Positions 44,069 to 55,469 of a stretch of DNA of 64,000 nt are shown here, piece after piece. The notes under the pieces were generated by a model. That model was given only the letters and a program-made list of their open reading frames with translations. It was not told the DNA's origin and made no database searches. Source of the stretch: Epiperipatus broadwayi (Eukaryota; Onychophora; Udeonychophora; Euonychophora; Peripatidae); contig JAQFVV010006231.1 in the NCBI GenBank assembly GCA_028023455.1, positions 3,245,478 to 3,309,477 of the forward strand. The letters run 5' to 3'. The translations under genes were made by a program, and so were the position numbers. The number at the start of each line of letters is the position of its first letter. The first letter of the stretch is position 1.

Positions 44069-44087
44069 CCCACAGTTGGATCACCAA
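44069..44087 (-). other. Candidate tRNA primer-binding site
   Basis: On the minus strand TTGGTGATCCAACTGTGGG lies one base after the LTR end (44089). It begins with TGG, as expected from pairing with tRNA CCA. It marks the 44089-46013 repeat as a 5' LTR. I do not assign the tRNA. Confidence 0.6.
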
Positions 44088-44088
44088 T

Positions 44089-46013
44089 TGTAACACTACA
44101 GGGAAATTGGAGTTTAAACCATGAGGGATCATGAGGAATTGTATTTTTATCCTCAAATTAAAAAATAAAATAAAATTTAATCTCAAAAAGGATGAGCATG
44201 ATAGATCAATCTGAGAGGTCAGCATAGCTAACTATAAGTTTGCCAGTACTCCCCAAAAGTAATAATCATTCATCATCATGAATAAACTGCCATAGACAAA
44301 GTATAATAAACAGAATAAATCAGATTAAAATCAACAGTCCATTTTGTGGCTAGATTTGAACAATAAAAATATAAATCAATACTCAATCTGGTGACTGGAT
44401 TGGAAAAGAGACTTCTGCAGATCAGGATAACTAACTATTAAGCCTTTGCCAGCTCAGGAAATTATTTAAACACAACTTTGGATGCACCACTTAGGTGCTA
44501 ATTGATCAAAATATATAATCATCAAACAATAAGGCTGGGATATTAAAACATGATTATCATCAAGCTTTGGTCACTTAGTACCATTAATGTACTGTCCAAC
44601 TATAAACTTAATTTCTAATAGAGGCCAAACTAAATATAATGTAGGGCATGAATGTTGAAGAATATCCTCTTCATGCCAACCCAGGAATCATCATCTGGAT
44701 GCCCATACACTAAATATAAACATCCTATCCTATATAGCTGTTAGGCACAAATCTAACTCAGGAAGTAAGAACTAATAATTTATTACTGTGTGCAAGAGAA
44801 AATAAATACATAATTACTTTAATAATCTTAATCAATTCATGGGTTTCCCTTACTTATAAATAACTAGTTTTATTGGGATCATCAAGAAAAAAACAATCTT
44901 AGAATATAAGCCATCATGATATAAAGTAATTAAGACTAGAACGAATATTTTTTAGAAAACAATTATTTAATATAACAAAAAAGTGACATGATAGTAGATA
45001 ATTTCAAACAACCATTTCTTCAAAAAAGTACATTTTTACAAAATTTCATTTTTATTCATGGACTAACTTTAAATTCATTAGATTCTTTCTTTAAAATTTT
45101 TAAAAGTTTGTTAAACATGTTCATAAAAAATTTCAAAGATAGCGATTCTTGATTCTACTTAAAGAGCAAATTGAGACAAAAAAAATTTTTTCATAAAAAA
45201 AAATTCTATTAATAAAAAAAAATGCACACATAATAAAAAGAATAATACCTATAGCCATGTTTCTCTTGTTTATAAAAACCTTTCCAATTGTAATTTCACT
45301 TTTTTCCTAATGGCTTCTAAACATAAGCTTGGTTACATCTATCCTTTCTTGAGTCTGTAGCAATTCCAGGTAAATGAACATAGCTATTGTAGACAGAGAC
45401 TCATTGCTCTTGGTCGAAGGGAAGGCTGCAGACTGCTTAAAGTGGTTTTTACCTTTCCTACATTTTCTTCCAATGAAGGTATTTACATGGAATAAAGTGA
45501 TACCTAGCTTTTAGCTGAATTTAACCACATGGTTTTCAATGTACAAACCATTTTTAGTGCTAAACTCAGCATGCTAAAATCTAGAGTAAAAATTTGTATT
45601 ATTATATTCAATGTTATGCCACTGGCTAGTAAAGTCTTCTGCTTCTTTCTTTTCAACAGTTGGATTAAAACTTCATTGCTTTTTTTTCCAATAACCAAGT
45701 CAGGAATACTTTCTTCTGTGTTTTTAGCAGCATAATTAAAATTTGACTGCTCTCTTCAACAGCTAAGTTAGCAGTAACCTCTCTCCAGATACTTGGGTAT
45801 AGTTACTAATTCACACCCTACATATATTTTTAGAACAATCTTGCCTACAAGCCAATTACAATCTGTGCCTTACATTATCATTTTCATGACAACCAATTAA
45901 ATAAAAATTATAACAATTATTCAGCTAATTATCTCTTTAATCTATACAAGAACATGAATTTAACAACATAAAATTCTTGACATTTCTTTATAAATTAAAA
46001 ATCAAATCTTGCA
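44089..46013 (-). mobile_element. Long terminal repeat (right copy, ~1.93 kb)
   Basis: Second copy of 38141-40193. It is slightly shorter because of internal deletions (for example around 45010-45060). On the minus strand it is preceded directly by an integrase core cut in mid-domain and followed by the primer-binding candidate and gag. Confidence 0.82.
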
Positions 46014-46400
46014 AAAAAAACACTTGCTGTAAATGCTGTACCATTATCTGACACTATTGTTTTAGGTTGGCCATGTGTTGGCAAATAGCCTCCTATGAAA
46101 TTCTTGTTGTGGATTGAAGTGATGAGATTTCCATCACCTCCACCCATTTGGAGTATGAGTCCACTACTAACAATAGTAATTTGCCTTTCCATGGATCAGC
46201 ATTGTCCACATAAAGTCTAGACCAGGGCCCTTCATGTTTGAGTCATTAAACTGTTTGTTCTTTGATGGCCTATTTTGATCCAATTTGCACTGCCAGTAGT
46301 CATGGATCTTAGCCTCATTATCAGCATCTAAAGTAGGCCAACAGACATATAAGCTGCCAGCATCTTCACTCAAATCCCCAGATGCCCATATTGTAACAGA
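46014..46400 (-). pseudogene. Gypsy-like integrase, truncated in the catalytic core
   Basis: 46373-46167 reads YVCWPTLDADNEAKIHDYWQ, the end of the H-H-C-C zinc part, then GPGLDFMW near the first core Asp region. 46192-46014 reads YLPTHGQPKTIVSDNGTAFT with the second core Asp in SDNGT. The core ends after TASV, where the LTR sequence begins, so the third catalytic residue and C-terminus are lost. Confidence 0.78.
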
Positions 46401-46478
46401 CTGAACACCTGGGTTTGTCCAGCTGGAGAATCACTACTCTCGATCCCCAGATAATGCAGCCATGTTCAGTTGAGATAT

Positions 46479-46950
46479 CTAGCCTTCATGTCCAATAGGC
46501 TTAATGAAAGTCATTTGGTTTTTTATTTGGCCAACCCTGTTGGATCTATTTTGTGCCTTTTGGAACCCAGGGTTATTAGAGGTCCATCCAGCCACTGTCT
46601 TACTTTTCAGTGCTGTATTTGATTCCAAGTCAATTATGTTAATTGCTTGGCTTGGTGTAGTTAGATTGTTTGCTACCTCTTCAGACAACCAACTTAAAGC
46701 ATCAACATGGGGAATATTTCCCTCTGTGTACTGTAGTATAAAATTTATATCCTGATAAAAAATTAAACCACAACAGTATTTGTAGTGAAGCATGCAGAGG
46801 AATTTCCTTATCAGATGTAAATATTCCCAGTAAGGATCTATGATCTGTTTGTAGGATGAATGATCTAGCGCATAGGTTGTCATGAAATTTCTTAATGCCA
46901 TTAATCAAAGCAAGAGGTTCTCTATCAATTTGAGCATAGTTTTTTCAGCC
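46479..46950 (-). pseudogene. Gypsy-like RNase H domain and linker
   Basis: Two overlapping frames each hold part: FILQTDHRSLLGIF and SDKEIPLHASLQ in 46908-46702, then INFILQYTEGNIPHVDALSW in 46901-46479. These are the family's TDH-x-x-L and YTEGK-x-x-x-x-DALSR motifs. One frameshift lies between them. Confidence 0.78.
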
Positions 46951-47900
46951 TTTGAGAAACACTTTGATGCAAAGGAAATAGGGCTTTGTTCCATAATTAT
47001 TATTATGAGACAACACTGCCCCTGTTCTGACTAGTGATGCATCACATGTTAGTTCTAGCACTTTTTCTGGTCTGAAATGTGCCAACACTATTTCCAGTAT
47101 TAGATTTTTCATTTTCTTGAAGGCTTTATCATGCCTATTGTTCCTCTTCCATACTGTTTTTTGTCCAAAAGCCTATATAGTGGTTCAGTCACTTCAGTTT
47201 TATAATATAATAATACTTCATAATAATTTATAAATCCAAAAAAGGACTGTAGTTCTTACTTATTTTCAGATGTTTTTGGCTTTTTTAATTGCCCTAACTT
47301 GCTTTCAAGTTGGATAAGTGCTATTTGCATCTATTCTCTATCCAAGAAACCCAGTTCATTTGCTTCAAATCTACACTTATCCAAGTTTATTTTAATGCCA
47401 GAAGCTTTGTATTTGGCTACGAGTCTTTTGGTGGCCCTCCAGAGTTTTTTTTAGTAGTCTTGCGACTAATAAAAAATAGTTAAAATACAGTAATGCTCTT
47501 GGTATTTCAATAGACAATTAATCCATAACACTCTGAAATATCCTGGGATGACCAATATACCAAAAGGAAAACAGTTCATTTTAAATAAGCCTTTATGTGT
47601 TATTATTGACAATGCTCTTGCAGCCTAATTATCCACTGGTAGTTGCAAGTATGCATGTTTTAAACCAATCTTTTGTGAAAATCCTACCACCTGACAGTGT
47701 GGATAGGATTTAACTGAAGGTAGTGGGTAATTATCTGGTGCCAATGCTTTGTTAATTGTTCACACATAATCCCCACATGCACATCACCATTTCCTTTGAT
47801 GATTAGCACTATTTGAGTGAACTATTCTGAGTATGTTTATGGGTTCTACAATTTCTGATGCTCCCATTTTCCAAGCTCTGCTTCAATTTTAGCTCTCAAC
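46950..47900 (-). pseudogene. Gypsy-like reverse transcriptase
   Basis: Readable parts are KHAYLQLPVDN-like and AARALSIITHKG (about 47640-47590), GLFKMNCFPFGI (about 47590-47550), and KYKASGIKINLDKCRFEANE followed by LGFL (about 47420-47345). The catalytic Y-x-D-D site falls in a damaged stretch (47480-47500) and is not intact in any frame. The segment 47800-47700 has the VDYR-x-x-NKALAPDNYPLP-like start. Confidence 0.72.
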
Positions 47901-48059
47901 ACCAGTGACAGTGATCTGCATTGACAGCTAATGGATTTTACCTCTCAATTTAGTGGTAAATGAATTGGTTGACCTAAGTACAGACCCATATCTTTATTGA
48001 ATACATCCAAGTGATCAGATTTTAATTTCCTTAATATTGTGACCTAGTTTACCTTTGTA

Positions 48060-48312
48060 ACTGCAAAGCCTAAGTGACTGAACCAGTCATGGCCTAATAA
48101 GTTACTATGATCACCTGATGCCACCACCATATAGGTATATCATCTTATTAGACATTATAATTTTAACTGTTGTTTGACCCATCAGTTTTATTTTGTTGCT
48201 CTGATAGTCTGCAATTAACTTATTGCTAAGACGAAGCTTATATTCATTATTTTTATTAACGATAACCCATGTCTTTTTTGAAACAATGGACACTGCAGAC
48301 CCCTGTGTCCAG
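48060..48312 (-). pseudogene. Gypsy-like aspartic protease
   Basis: MELDTG at about 48301-48315 carries the active-site D-T-G. After one frameshift the frame at 48293-48111 reads SIVSKKTWVI and YQSNKIKLMGQTTVKI, then VVASGDHSNLLGHDWFSHLG. This is the usual order D-T-G, flap, and LLG-x-DW end of Gypsy proteases that process the Gag-Pol polyprotein. Confidence 0.7.
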
Positions 48313-48479
48313 TTCCATTATAATTTGTGTATGATTATTGATAATTCTGTGTTAAAACCCAGACTGATTATCTTTTATATGAGTATACAGGCAACTTGTT
48401 TATTTTTCTAATGATTGCTTTTGTTATTTTTTGGAATGGGTTTTTCCAATCTCATATCATGTATTTGTCTCTTCCTTTT

Positions 48480-49100
48480 CAGGCAAGCAGCTCTTATATG
48501 CCTGACTCACTTGCAAAATGTACACACTGTATAGTTATGCAGGCATTCTGTATGTGTATGCATCTATTCATCGCATCTATAACAATCTATAACAATGTTT
48601 TATATCCATTGTTGCTGAATTATCTGAGCTGGTTGGGTGGTTAAGCAACCAAGTGTTTTGCTTGATTTTTTGCACATCATAATTAAAAAAATTTTAATGG
48701 CTTTTTCTGACTTGTTATTGGTTTTGCTAGTATTGCTTGGGACAAAGCTGGCATCATTAGTATTTTAGTCTTAAGTTGTGATCATTTATCTTGCAATCAT
48801 GAAGTGCTTCATTCAACAAATCTGTGAAATTGCATTTCAAGGCCAATGTCTGGATTCACATTGTGAAATCTTTGGCTTTTTCCTTCTGCTCCTGGATACA
48901 GAGATTGAAATAATATTTCTGCATTATAGTCAGAGGTTTGATGAAAAATAATCTGTGAGTATCATAAATATTTTGTCAAAAGCTAGATCAGACTGGTTTT
49001 CTGATGTAGATTGTGATTTCAGGATCTTGTAAGTCTATGGTCCTATTAATGCCAATTTTACTTCAGGCTTCTTGATCTGGTTAGCCTATAAATAAAAAAA
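48480..49100 (-). pseudogene. Gypsy-like gag with CCHC zinc knuckle
   Basis: The reading LFQSLYPGAEGKSQRFHN, then LEMQFHRFVE (about 48920-48800), fits the region before the knuckle. At 48483-48524 the minus strand gives C-x2-C-x4-H-x4-C (CTFCK, stop, VRHIRAAC), a nucleic-acid-binding zinc knuckle with one in-frame stop. The basic stretch LKRKRQ follows. Confidence 0.6.
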
Positions 49101-49199
49101 TTAATTACTCATTATAGCTTGACCAGACCTCATGGTGAGCTGGATCAAAAGCTTCCATAGAACCAGCAAAATTATTCATTTTGTAATTTTCCCTCTATA

Positions 49200-51170
49200 T
49201 GTCATGAGAGAAATAATTGCAGGTTACCACTCATAATATTAATTTGACAGCTACAGTTTGTAACTCTCCAAAAATAATATTGACAAAGCTAACAATCTAC
49301 TAGAAAGAGCTTCTGTTACCATATTATGAGTAACACACTCGTGATTAGTTTAAGACTTCAACCAACATGCCTATAATGTTTTTGGTAACTTTTTTTTTTA
49401 ATCTGCCAAATCTGTTTTTTTTTTTATTTGGACAAATTTAAGTGATTAACTTTATCACCATTATGTAAATCTATGACTCTATTTACTTTGCACTTTACCA
49501 AACTACCAAATCTGATTTTTATTTAGGCAGAATAGTTATTTTAATACAACGAATATCTTTAACTGCCCCCTCATATATTTACTCTATTTTTTCAGTCGTG
49601 GGAAAAAATATTTCTTATATATTTATGTTGTGTTTTTGCAGACGCAAACCAATGATAACAAAAAACATGAATACCTGAAGTGCAATTAATATGATTTATT
49701 AGAATTAAATATAATTACATAATATGCAAATCAATGAATATACTGCCATGTATAATCTCAATTAATGCAGGGCTGGTGGTGCTGAAAGACTTGATTCACT
49801 TCCACCTGTATGTAACAGCCTGGCTCATGAGTTTTTCCAATGACGACTCTTCTGGCTGTACTAGATAGCTTGCCTTGAGTCAACTCCAGTCTTAGCAGTT
49901 TCTAGTCCTATCATGGACTTGTCTCACTGTGTAAACATATAATGTAATGGCTATAATGGAAATGCTTACTGTTAGCAGTAGTTTCGATGGAGAACATGGA
50001 CCATCACTTAGGTTAGACAGACATTATCTGCCTTACCTCCAAAAGGCTATTTGTTGCCAAATCCCCAACCTCAATGGAAGCAATCAGTTCAGAGAGAATT
50101 ATCACCTATTGGCCGATACTAACCATTGGCTGATTTTTATCAATCTGTTCATTCATTGGTCAGTGGCATTTGAATGCTTAATCCAATCAGATAAGAAGGA
50201 ATATGGACTAGTCCATATCTAAATGCAAGATGAGATATGACAAATATAATCTATAATAATCTGAACTAATCAGTGATTACAAAAGGTAAGATAATTAAAT
50301 TCTCATCCCTAGACTCTTTAAAGGCTTTTTTCTCGCATTTTATCAATGAGGACATGGGATTCAAAACTGCAAGTTATGCAATTATGTATTAAGCAACCTT
50401 ATTTGACTTGAATGTATTGTTTAAATCCTAAATCCCAAAAAACTCTAAAATTCTGAATGCAAGCCAACATGCTTGAACAATTATATAGATCTGCCTTCAT
50501 ATCAATCAATATATATTTCAATAATCTTAATTCTTTTCTATTTGTGAACATTTTAGTTTCTCCCAGGGTATTAAAACTAACACATCACTTGATCTTTAAC
50601 TTATACAATATGTAATAAAATAAGAGCAGCAGTAATGCATTTAAATCCCCAGATGGTTTCTGATTTACATTCAAACTATTGAATAATGGAGATAAATGTG
50701 GTAAAGACAAGTGGTGGGCAGCTGAATACACTACAATCTGATAATCATTGATTGCTCAAGCCTAGATAGCACTGAGGAAAAATATGTTTTTATCAAATAT
50801 TACAAAAAGAGAATGAATTTATAATTTTGTATAAAATGTCAATTATTATAAAGAAACCGTTGAATGAAAATGTTGAAAAAAGTATGATAATAATGGAATA
50901 TAAATAGATTGGATTTTGAGTTTAAAATGTTTCTATCTTAATATTAAAAAATTGAGAGATAGTGGTTGGAAATTCATTCATAAATTCTTTTTAAGAAAAA
51001 AATAATTATAAAATAAAAGCATCAACCTCAATTATGTTCGGAAAATTGGTTTAACAGACGGATTAAGAATAGGATGACAGTTTGAGAGATATCTGGATGT
51101 TAGTGATAAAAAAATAAAAATTGCTGAACATAAATACTATTGTATACAATGGTGGATAAAAATTTAATTA
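49200..51170. other. No supported gene
   Basis: No coding signal that I trust. The 91-residue frame at 49947-50222 shows no family resemblance. The sequence around 49800-50120 is less AT-rich than its neighbours and may be an unrecognised LTR or older element. Confidence 0.5.
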
Positions 51171-51179
51171 GTCAAGCAT

Positions 51180-51272
51180 TGGTGGTCGAGAGATCAGCAT
51201 GGCTGCCTTATAAGCAGTTGTCCAGGGTTAGCGGGTTCGCTTCCCAGCCGATGCTATGACACATGAAAAAAA
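51180..51272 (+). mobile_element. tRNA-derived SINE, family 1, copy 3
   Basis: It begins ATTGGTGGTCGAGAGAT and contains GCAGTTGTCCAGGGTTAGCG, the B-box-like GGGTTCGCTTCCC and GATGCTATGACACATGA, then an A-run. It is closest to the minus-strand copy at 15691. Confidence 0.8.
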
Positions 51273-52209
51273 ATTAAATTATAGAAATGATGAGGATATG
51301 TAGAAGATGATAAAAATTTTAAGATATTATGTAGGGATAATTGTAACAATTAAATGTAGTCTGCTCTATTATATGTAAAGCTTAATAAGATAAAATAAGA
51401 ATAAATTTTAATGCTAGGATTTTACTTTGAAAGATATAAAATAAATGAGAAACTTAAAGGTCAGAGAATTTTTTTTGTCAGCTTTCTTTAAAGCTTATTA
51501 TTGGTGCTATTATAGAATAAATAGATATGAATTTACCTTTTAGAGATTGTGCAGAAAAAAACGGATATAAAATTTAAATGTAGCAAAATGTGAAATCATG
51601 ATGATTGTAAATTATTACAGTAAATATAAATACTGGTATAATTTTAAATTAGAAATGCTGAAAATTTTCAGCAGTAATTTACATGATAAAACTCTGCAAA
51701 CATCTACGTATGCACAATTAATCATTAGACCTTAGATGCTATTGCCCAATAGTTCACTATTAATTCTGGACATAAAGAGCATTAGTTCACATATCCATTC
51801 ATCAAACAAGAATATTATCCTACTTTCATAGATAATTACTACTGTTTATACAGATTTAACGAAAGTGATGTTTCATCTTATAAAGTGGGAAAATAATTGA
51901 GCAATAATAAAATTAAACACAATTTTAAAAATGAGTTAAAATGCTTTGGTATGTACAATTAATTGATTACAAAGCTGCATTTTTTTGAAGCTTTATTCAA
52001 AATATTTACTAATTAAAGGACTATGAAGTTGTTTGTCCTTGTTCAAATTAACAAATAATATAAGGCAATAAGATCATGCAAATAAAATGAAATTACAAGA
52101 TTAATTCAAATTCTTGGATTGAAATTGAAATATAAAAAAAATATTCTATTGGAATAAATATAGTAATTTTTCAATAGATCAAGAACTAGAATGTTAGCCT
52201 CACATTTCA

Positions 52210-52430
52210 CAGTAATTATAAAAACCTTAAAAAGATGAGAAATGAAAAAGTATCCACACCTGATAAAATAACAATAGAGTTGCTTAAATATATTTTTGAT
52301 ATACTGTGGAAATCTAGTGACAGTTTTTATGTAAAGCCTATAAAAAATGCCACGATATTGGAAAAGGCTTATATTGCATCAATACATGAGTTCAACATTA
52401 TATATAGACTGATGTCACCATTTAATTAAA
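52210..52430 (+). mobile_element. Possible decayed LINE reverse transcriptase scrap
   Basis: The frame at 52235-52429 reads KVSTPDKITIELLKYI and NATILEKAYIASIHE, loosely like the A-PGPDGI-x-x-E-x-LK and P-x-x-W-x-x-A-x-I-x-x-I-x-K segment of LINE reverse transcriptases. No catalytic motif follows in a readable frame. Weak. Confidence 0.3.
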
Positions 52431-53250
52431 TATTTAAATTATATGGCAATGTGGTAGAGTGAATGGAGAATTCAAAAAAAAGCAAAGAGAAGCAAATTTT
52501 AACCAGATGATTATTGGTGCACACAAGACTTCATAAAAATTAATAAACTTAATATTAAAAAAGATATGCTTAACAATTACAGAAGCAAAAAAAAAGAAAA
52601 ATGGAATATGCCTTGAATTCTCAATCTTCTGAGTACAAATATATGAGCAAAATCACACACATATTGAATAATGTGAATGTGAAAAAAATTATTAGACAAC
52701 TTATCTCTACTACGACATAAAATCACATATAGATATATATTTTAATATTTAAAAATAATCATAAAATAATTACCATTTGTGGATTCTAGACAAGAGAAGA
52801 AAAAAATTGAGCAATAAAGATAGATTTTTTGAGAACTTAGACATTTCTGGAGTAATGAAATGAGAAGAGGAGGTATTCATTTTATTTTTCAGACTGCATA
52901 TAAAATGATTTCACTATTAATGATTTATTCTTGTTTGGCAATAAAATTTATAATCATATATTGGAAATAAAAGTTGGCATGGTAATGTGAAAAAAGCTAC
53001 AGAAGAAAAAAAATTATTGAAGAGAAAGTTTGCTAAACCGCAAATCTTAGAGAATATATCTAAGTTTTTTCTTCAAAAAGCTAACACATTTGTTGATATA
53101 AATTTATTATATAAAAATAACATGTGTGCCATCTGACACATTTTTTCTACAATTCGCAAGCAGAAAAACAACCCATATATGAAAGCTATTATGATTTTTA
53201 CAGGGTCTTAAACAAACACACTTTAGGTTTCATGGACTTATTTGGAGATG

Positions 53251-54150
53251 CTATAGGCTTCTAGTTGGTTTGACCGTTATTGATTTCCTTTGTATTAGAT
53301 CTTTATTAGACTGGGATTTCCTCATTTTCTTTTCTGTATGATCAGTGGGGTCCGAGTTGTCTGATTCAGTTAGATCTGGTGATAAATTTTTTAATGGTCT
53401 TCTCCCATTATGAGAATGACCTCCTTCAAGTTCTGATCTTAATTTCCTATGATTCTTGCACTTAATAGATTTGTTGGGTTGTATTCCTTGTAGAGGAGGA
53501 AATTCATCATCTTTAATGGTTCCTATATCTGTAGGGGTCATGTCTATGATAGAGGCCAAGGATGAGCTATCTTCACTATGAGGCACTGGGAATGAAATGT
53601 CCATTGGGACAATGGAGAATCCAGGAATCTCACATGAATTATCCATTGATATGCATAAGGCTTTAAAAGTCCTTAATTGCATCCTGGGGTCTTCCATTTA
53701 TCAATCTCCTTGTAGATAAGTTACTACTATCTAATGGAGTCAATCCAGGACTGCCACATCTGATATCTATTTTTCCTTCCTTGACAGACATTACATATTC
53801 TTGCTGGGCAGTCATGCACTAGGTGGCTCCTGAGTTTACAGAAGTAACAATGGGGGGGGGGACTCCTCTAAAGATCACTATTAACTGAGCAATGTCTGTA
53901 TGAAATAATGTTGGGATATTAGTTGGAGTAATGTCTTTCTTGAGGGTGATTTTAAATAATGTAGTGTTAGTAAGTATAGGTATTCTAATTCTTCTATCAT
54001 AAGTGTATCAAAAATTTGATATTGTTTCATATTTTAAAGCAATTGTTGAAGTTCTGCTTCATGAAAATTTATATAGCAATTGTGTATCTGGCCTAATAGG
54101 GTTACAAGTCAATCTATATCCACCCAACAGAGAATCTTATCCTTAAGCAT
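53251..54150 (-). pseudogene. LINE ORF1 C-terminal part (RRM-like, CCHC), minus strand
   Basis: 54010-53860 reads PILTNTTLFKITLKKDITP and TLFHTDIAQLIVIFRGVPP, like the end of the RNA-binding module of Tx1-type ORF1. Then come CYFCKLRSHLVHDC (C-x2-C-x4-H-x4-C) and ICNVC (53855-53790). The open frame 53697-53251 is rich in Ser, Pro and Asp and has the FPPLQ motif typical of ORF1 C-termini, and ends basic. A run of 10 G lies exactly before the zinc part, and a frame change occurs between 53700 and 53790. Confidence 0.7.
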
Positions 54151-54181
54151 TATGTGTTTTTTAAAGAATTCCTTTTGGATT

Positions 54182-54312
54182 CTAGAATAATATGTCTAGA
54201 GTTTTTTTTATTATTCTATATCTAAGTAACGACACTGAAACACTAGAATAATGTGTCTAGAGTTTTTTTTTTTATTCTATATCTAAGTAACTACACTGAA
54301 ACACTAGATATT
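54182..54312. repeat. 61 bp tandem repeat, two units plus a start of a third
   Basis: CTAGAATAAT-TGTCTAGAG begins at 54182 and 54243 and a partial CTAGATA at 54304. Each unit ends TATCTAAGTAAC-ACACTGAAACA. It lies exactly between two oppositely oriented LINE ORF1 parts. Confidence 0.88.
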
Positions 54313-54339
54313 GTTAAAAAAATGATTCTAATTCATCTA

Positions 54340-55129
54340 ACAAATCTGCCCAACAGTTAAACTATGCAACAGAAGATAATTCTAAACCTAAAAACAAATG
54401 TGAAAAGAAACTGAAACTAGGCAGAGAAGGGAATATGGAAATTTAATAATGATTTGGACATAGACCCATATAAAATGATCGATAATATGGAAGTCAACTC
54501 CAGTACACACAAGAAAGACTTCCAGAAACTAAGCCATACACCCTAAAAAAAATTTAAATCTAGAATTAAGTTGAAAAAGATTTTGAAACAAAGAAAACAA
54601 GGTGATGTAATTACCAATAATAACTTAGACACAAATACATATAACAAAATACTAGATGATACTAAAAATAGCACTGAGATGCCTAAGAAAGGCTTTCAAC
54701 AGATGACTTATACACCAGATGATTTACTCAAACCTACCAAATACATCTCCAAAACTGAAAACCAAAGAAAAAACAGGGCAAGGGGATATCAAAACAACAA
54801 CAAAGGAGATCTCACTAACAGAAACACATACAAAAGAAAATGGATCCTTGGATAAAATAAGTTATGCTAAGGCAGTAAAAAGAGAAGAACAACTTCTAAT
54901 TTATAGCAGCCTTCCCCAAATGAACTATAATGGCATTATTGATCTTCTAGATGAGGAATGTAAAGAAGAACTGGGAACTTACAAAGCCATGATCTCACAA
55001 AATAACACTCAATTTGACAATGATAATATTCAACAGATAAAGATTTTAATTCAACAATCCCACCACAATTGCTCAAATCTTTCAAAAACTACTACAATGA
55101 AAATCGCTGGTATTAACCATCACTGATGA
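54340..55129 (+). pseudogene. LINE ORF1 N-terminal part, plus strand
   Basis: The frames at 54571-54855 and 54719-55126 overlap and belong to one Lys/Asn/Thr-rich protein with a frameshift near 54780. DKISYAKAV is a motif typical of LINE ORF1 proteins. It is followed by LLIYSSLPQMNYNGIIDLLD. An internal duplication of about 40-45 residues is visible: LDIDPYKMIDNMEV plus KKDFQKLSHTP (54450-54545) against LDTNTYNKILDDTKN plus KKGFQQMTYTP (54625-54716). Confidence 0.6.
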
Positions 55130-55469
55130 ACAATGTCAGTTATATCGATTCCCAGTGGAAGATTTCTATGAAGAAATCTGCTGCTGTCAGTAAGTAAATT
55201 ATAACATTTGTCAGTGCCATAATAATAAAAAAAGTGAAAAAAAAAATCTCCAATAAAAAAAAAAAACGTTTTTATGTAAATCCTTTAAAAATGAATTATA
55301 AAAAAAACTCTTAAAATGTAATTATTATAATAAATTTTTAATATTAAAGTGTCATAATAATAAACTTTAAGAAACAGCTAAAAAAACAAATTGCCAATCA
55401 GACTGTGCGGTCAAGAGTCCTCAAAGAAAGAATAAGATTTTATCTAACATTAGATATTTAATGTCTTAT

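Larger units (their letters stand above)
46014..49100 (-). mobile_element. Gypsy-like retrotransposon body, 3' truncated at the LTR
   Basis: The minus strand carries, in order, gag (49100-48480), protease (48312-48060), reverse transcriptase (about 47900-46950), RNase H (46908-46680) and integrase (46400-46014). The order protease, RT, RNase H, integrase is the Ty3/Gypsy one. No 5' LTR or primer-binding site was recognised above 49100. Frameshifts and stops occur in every domain. Confidence 0.85.

Noticed and set aside
49947-50222. 91-residue plus ORF as a gene
   Set aside because: It has no recognised domain and lies among retroelement debris; kept only as part of an unassigned stretch.
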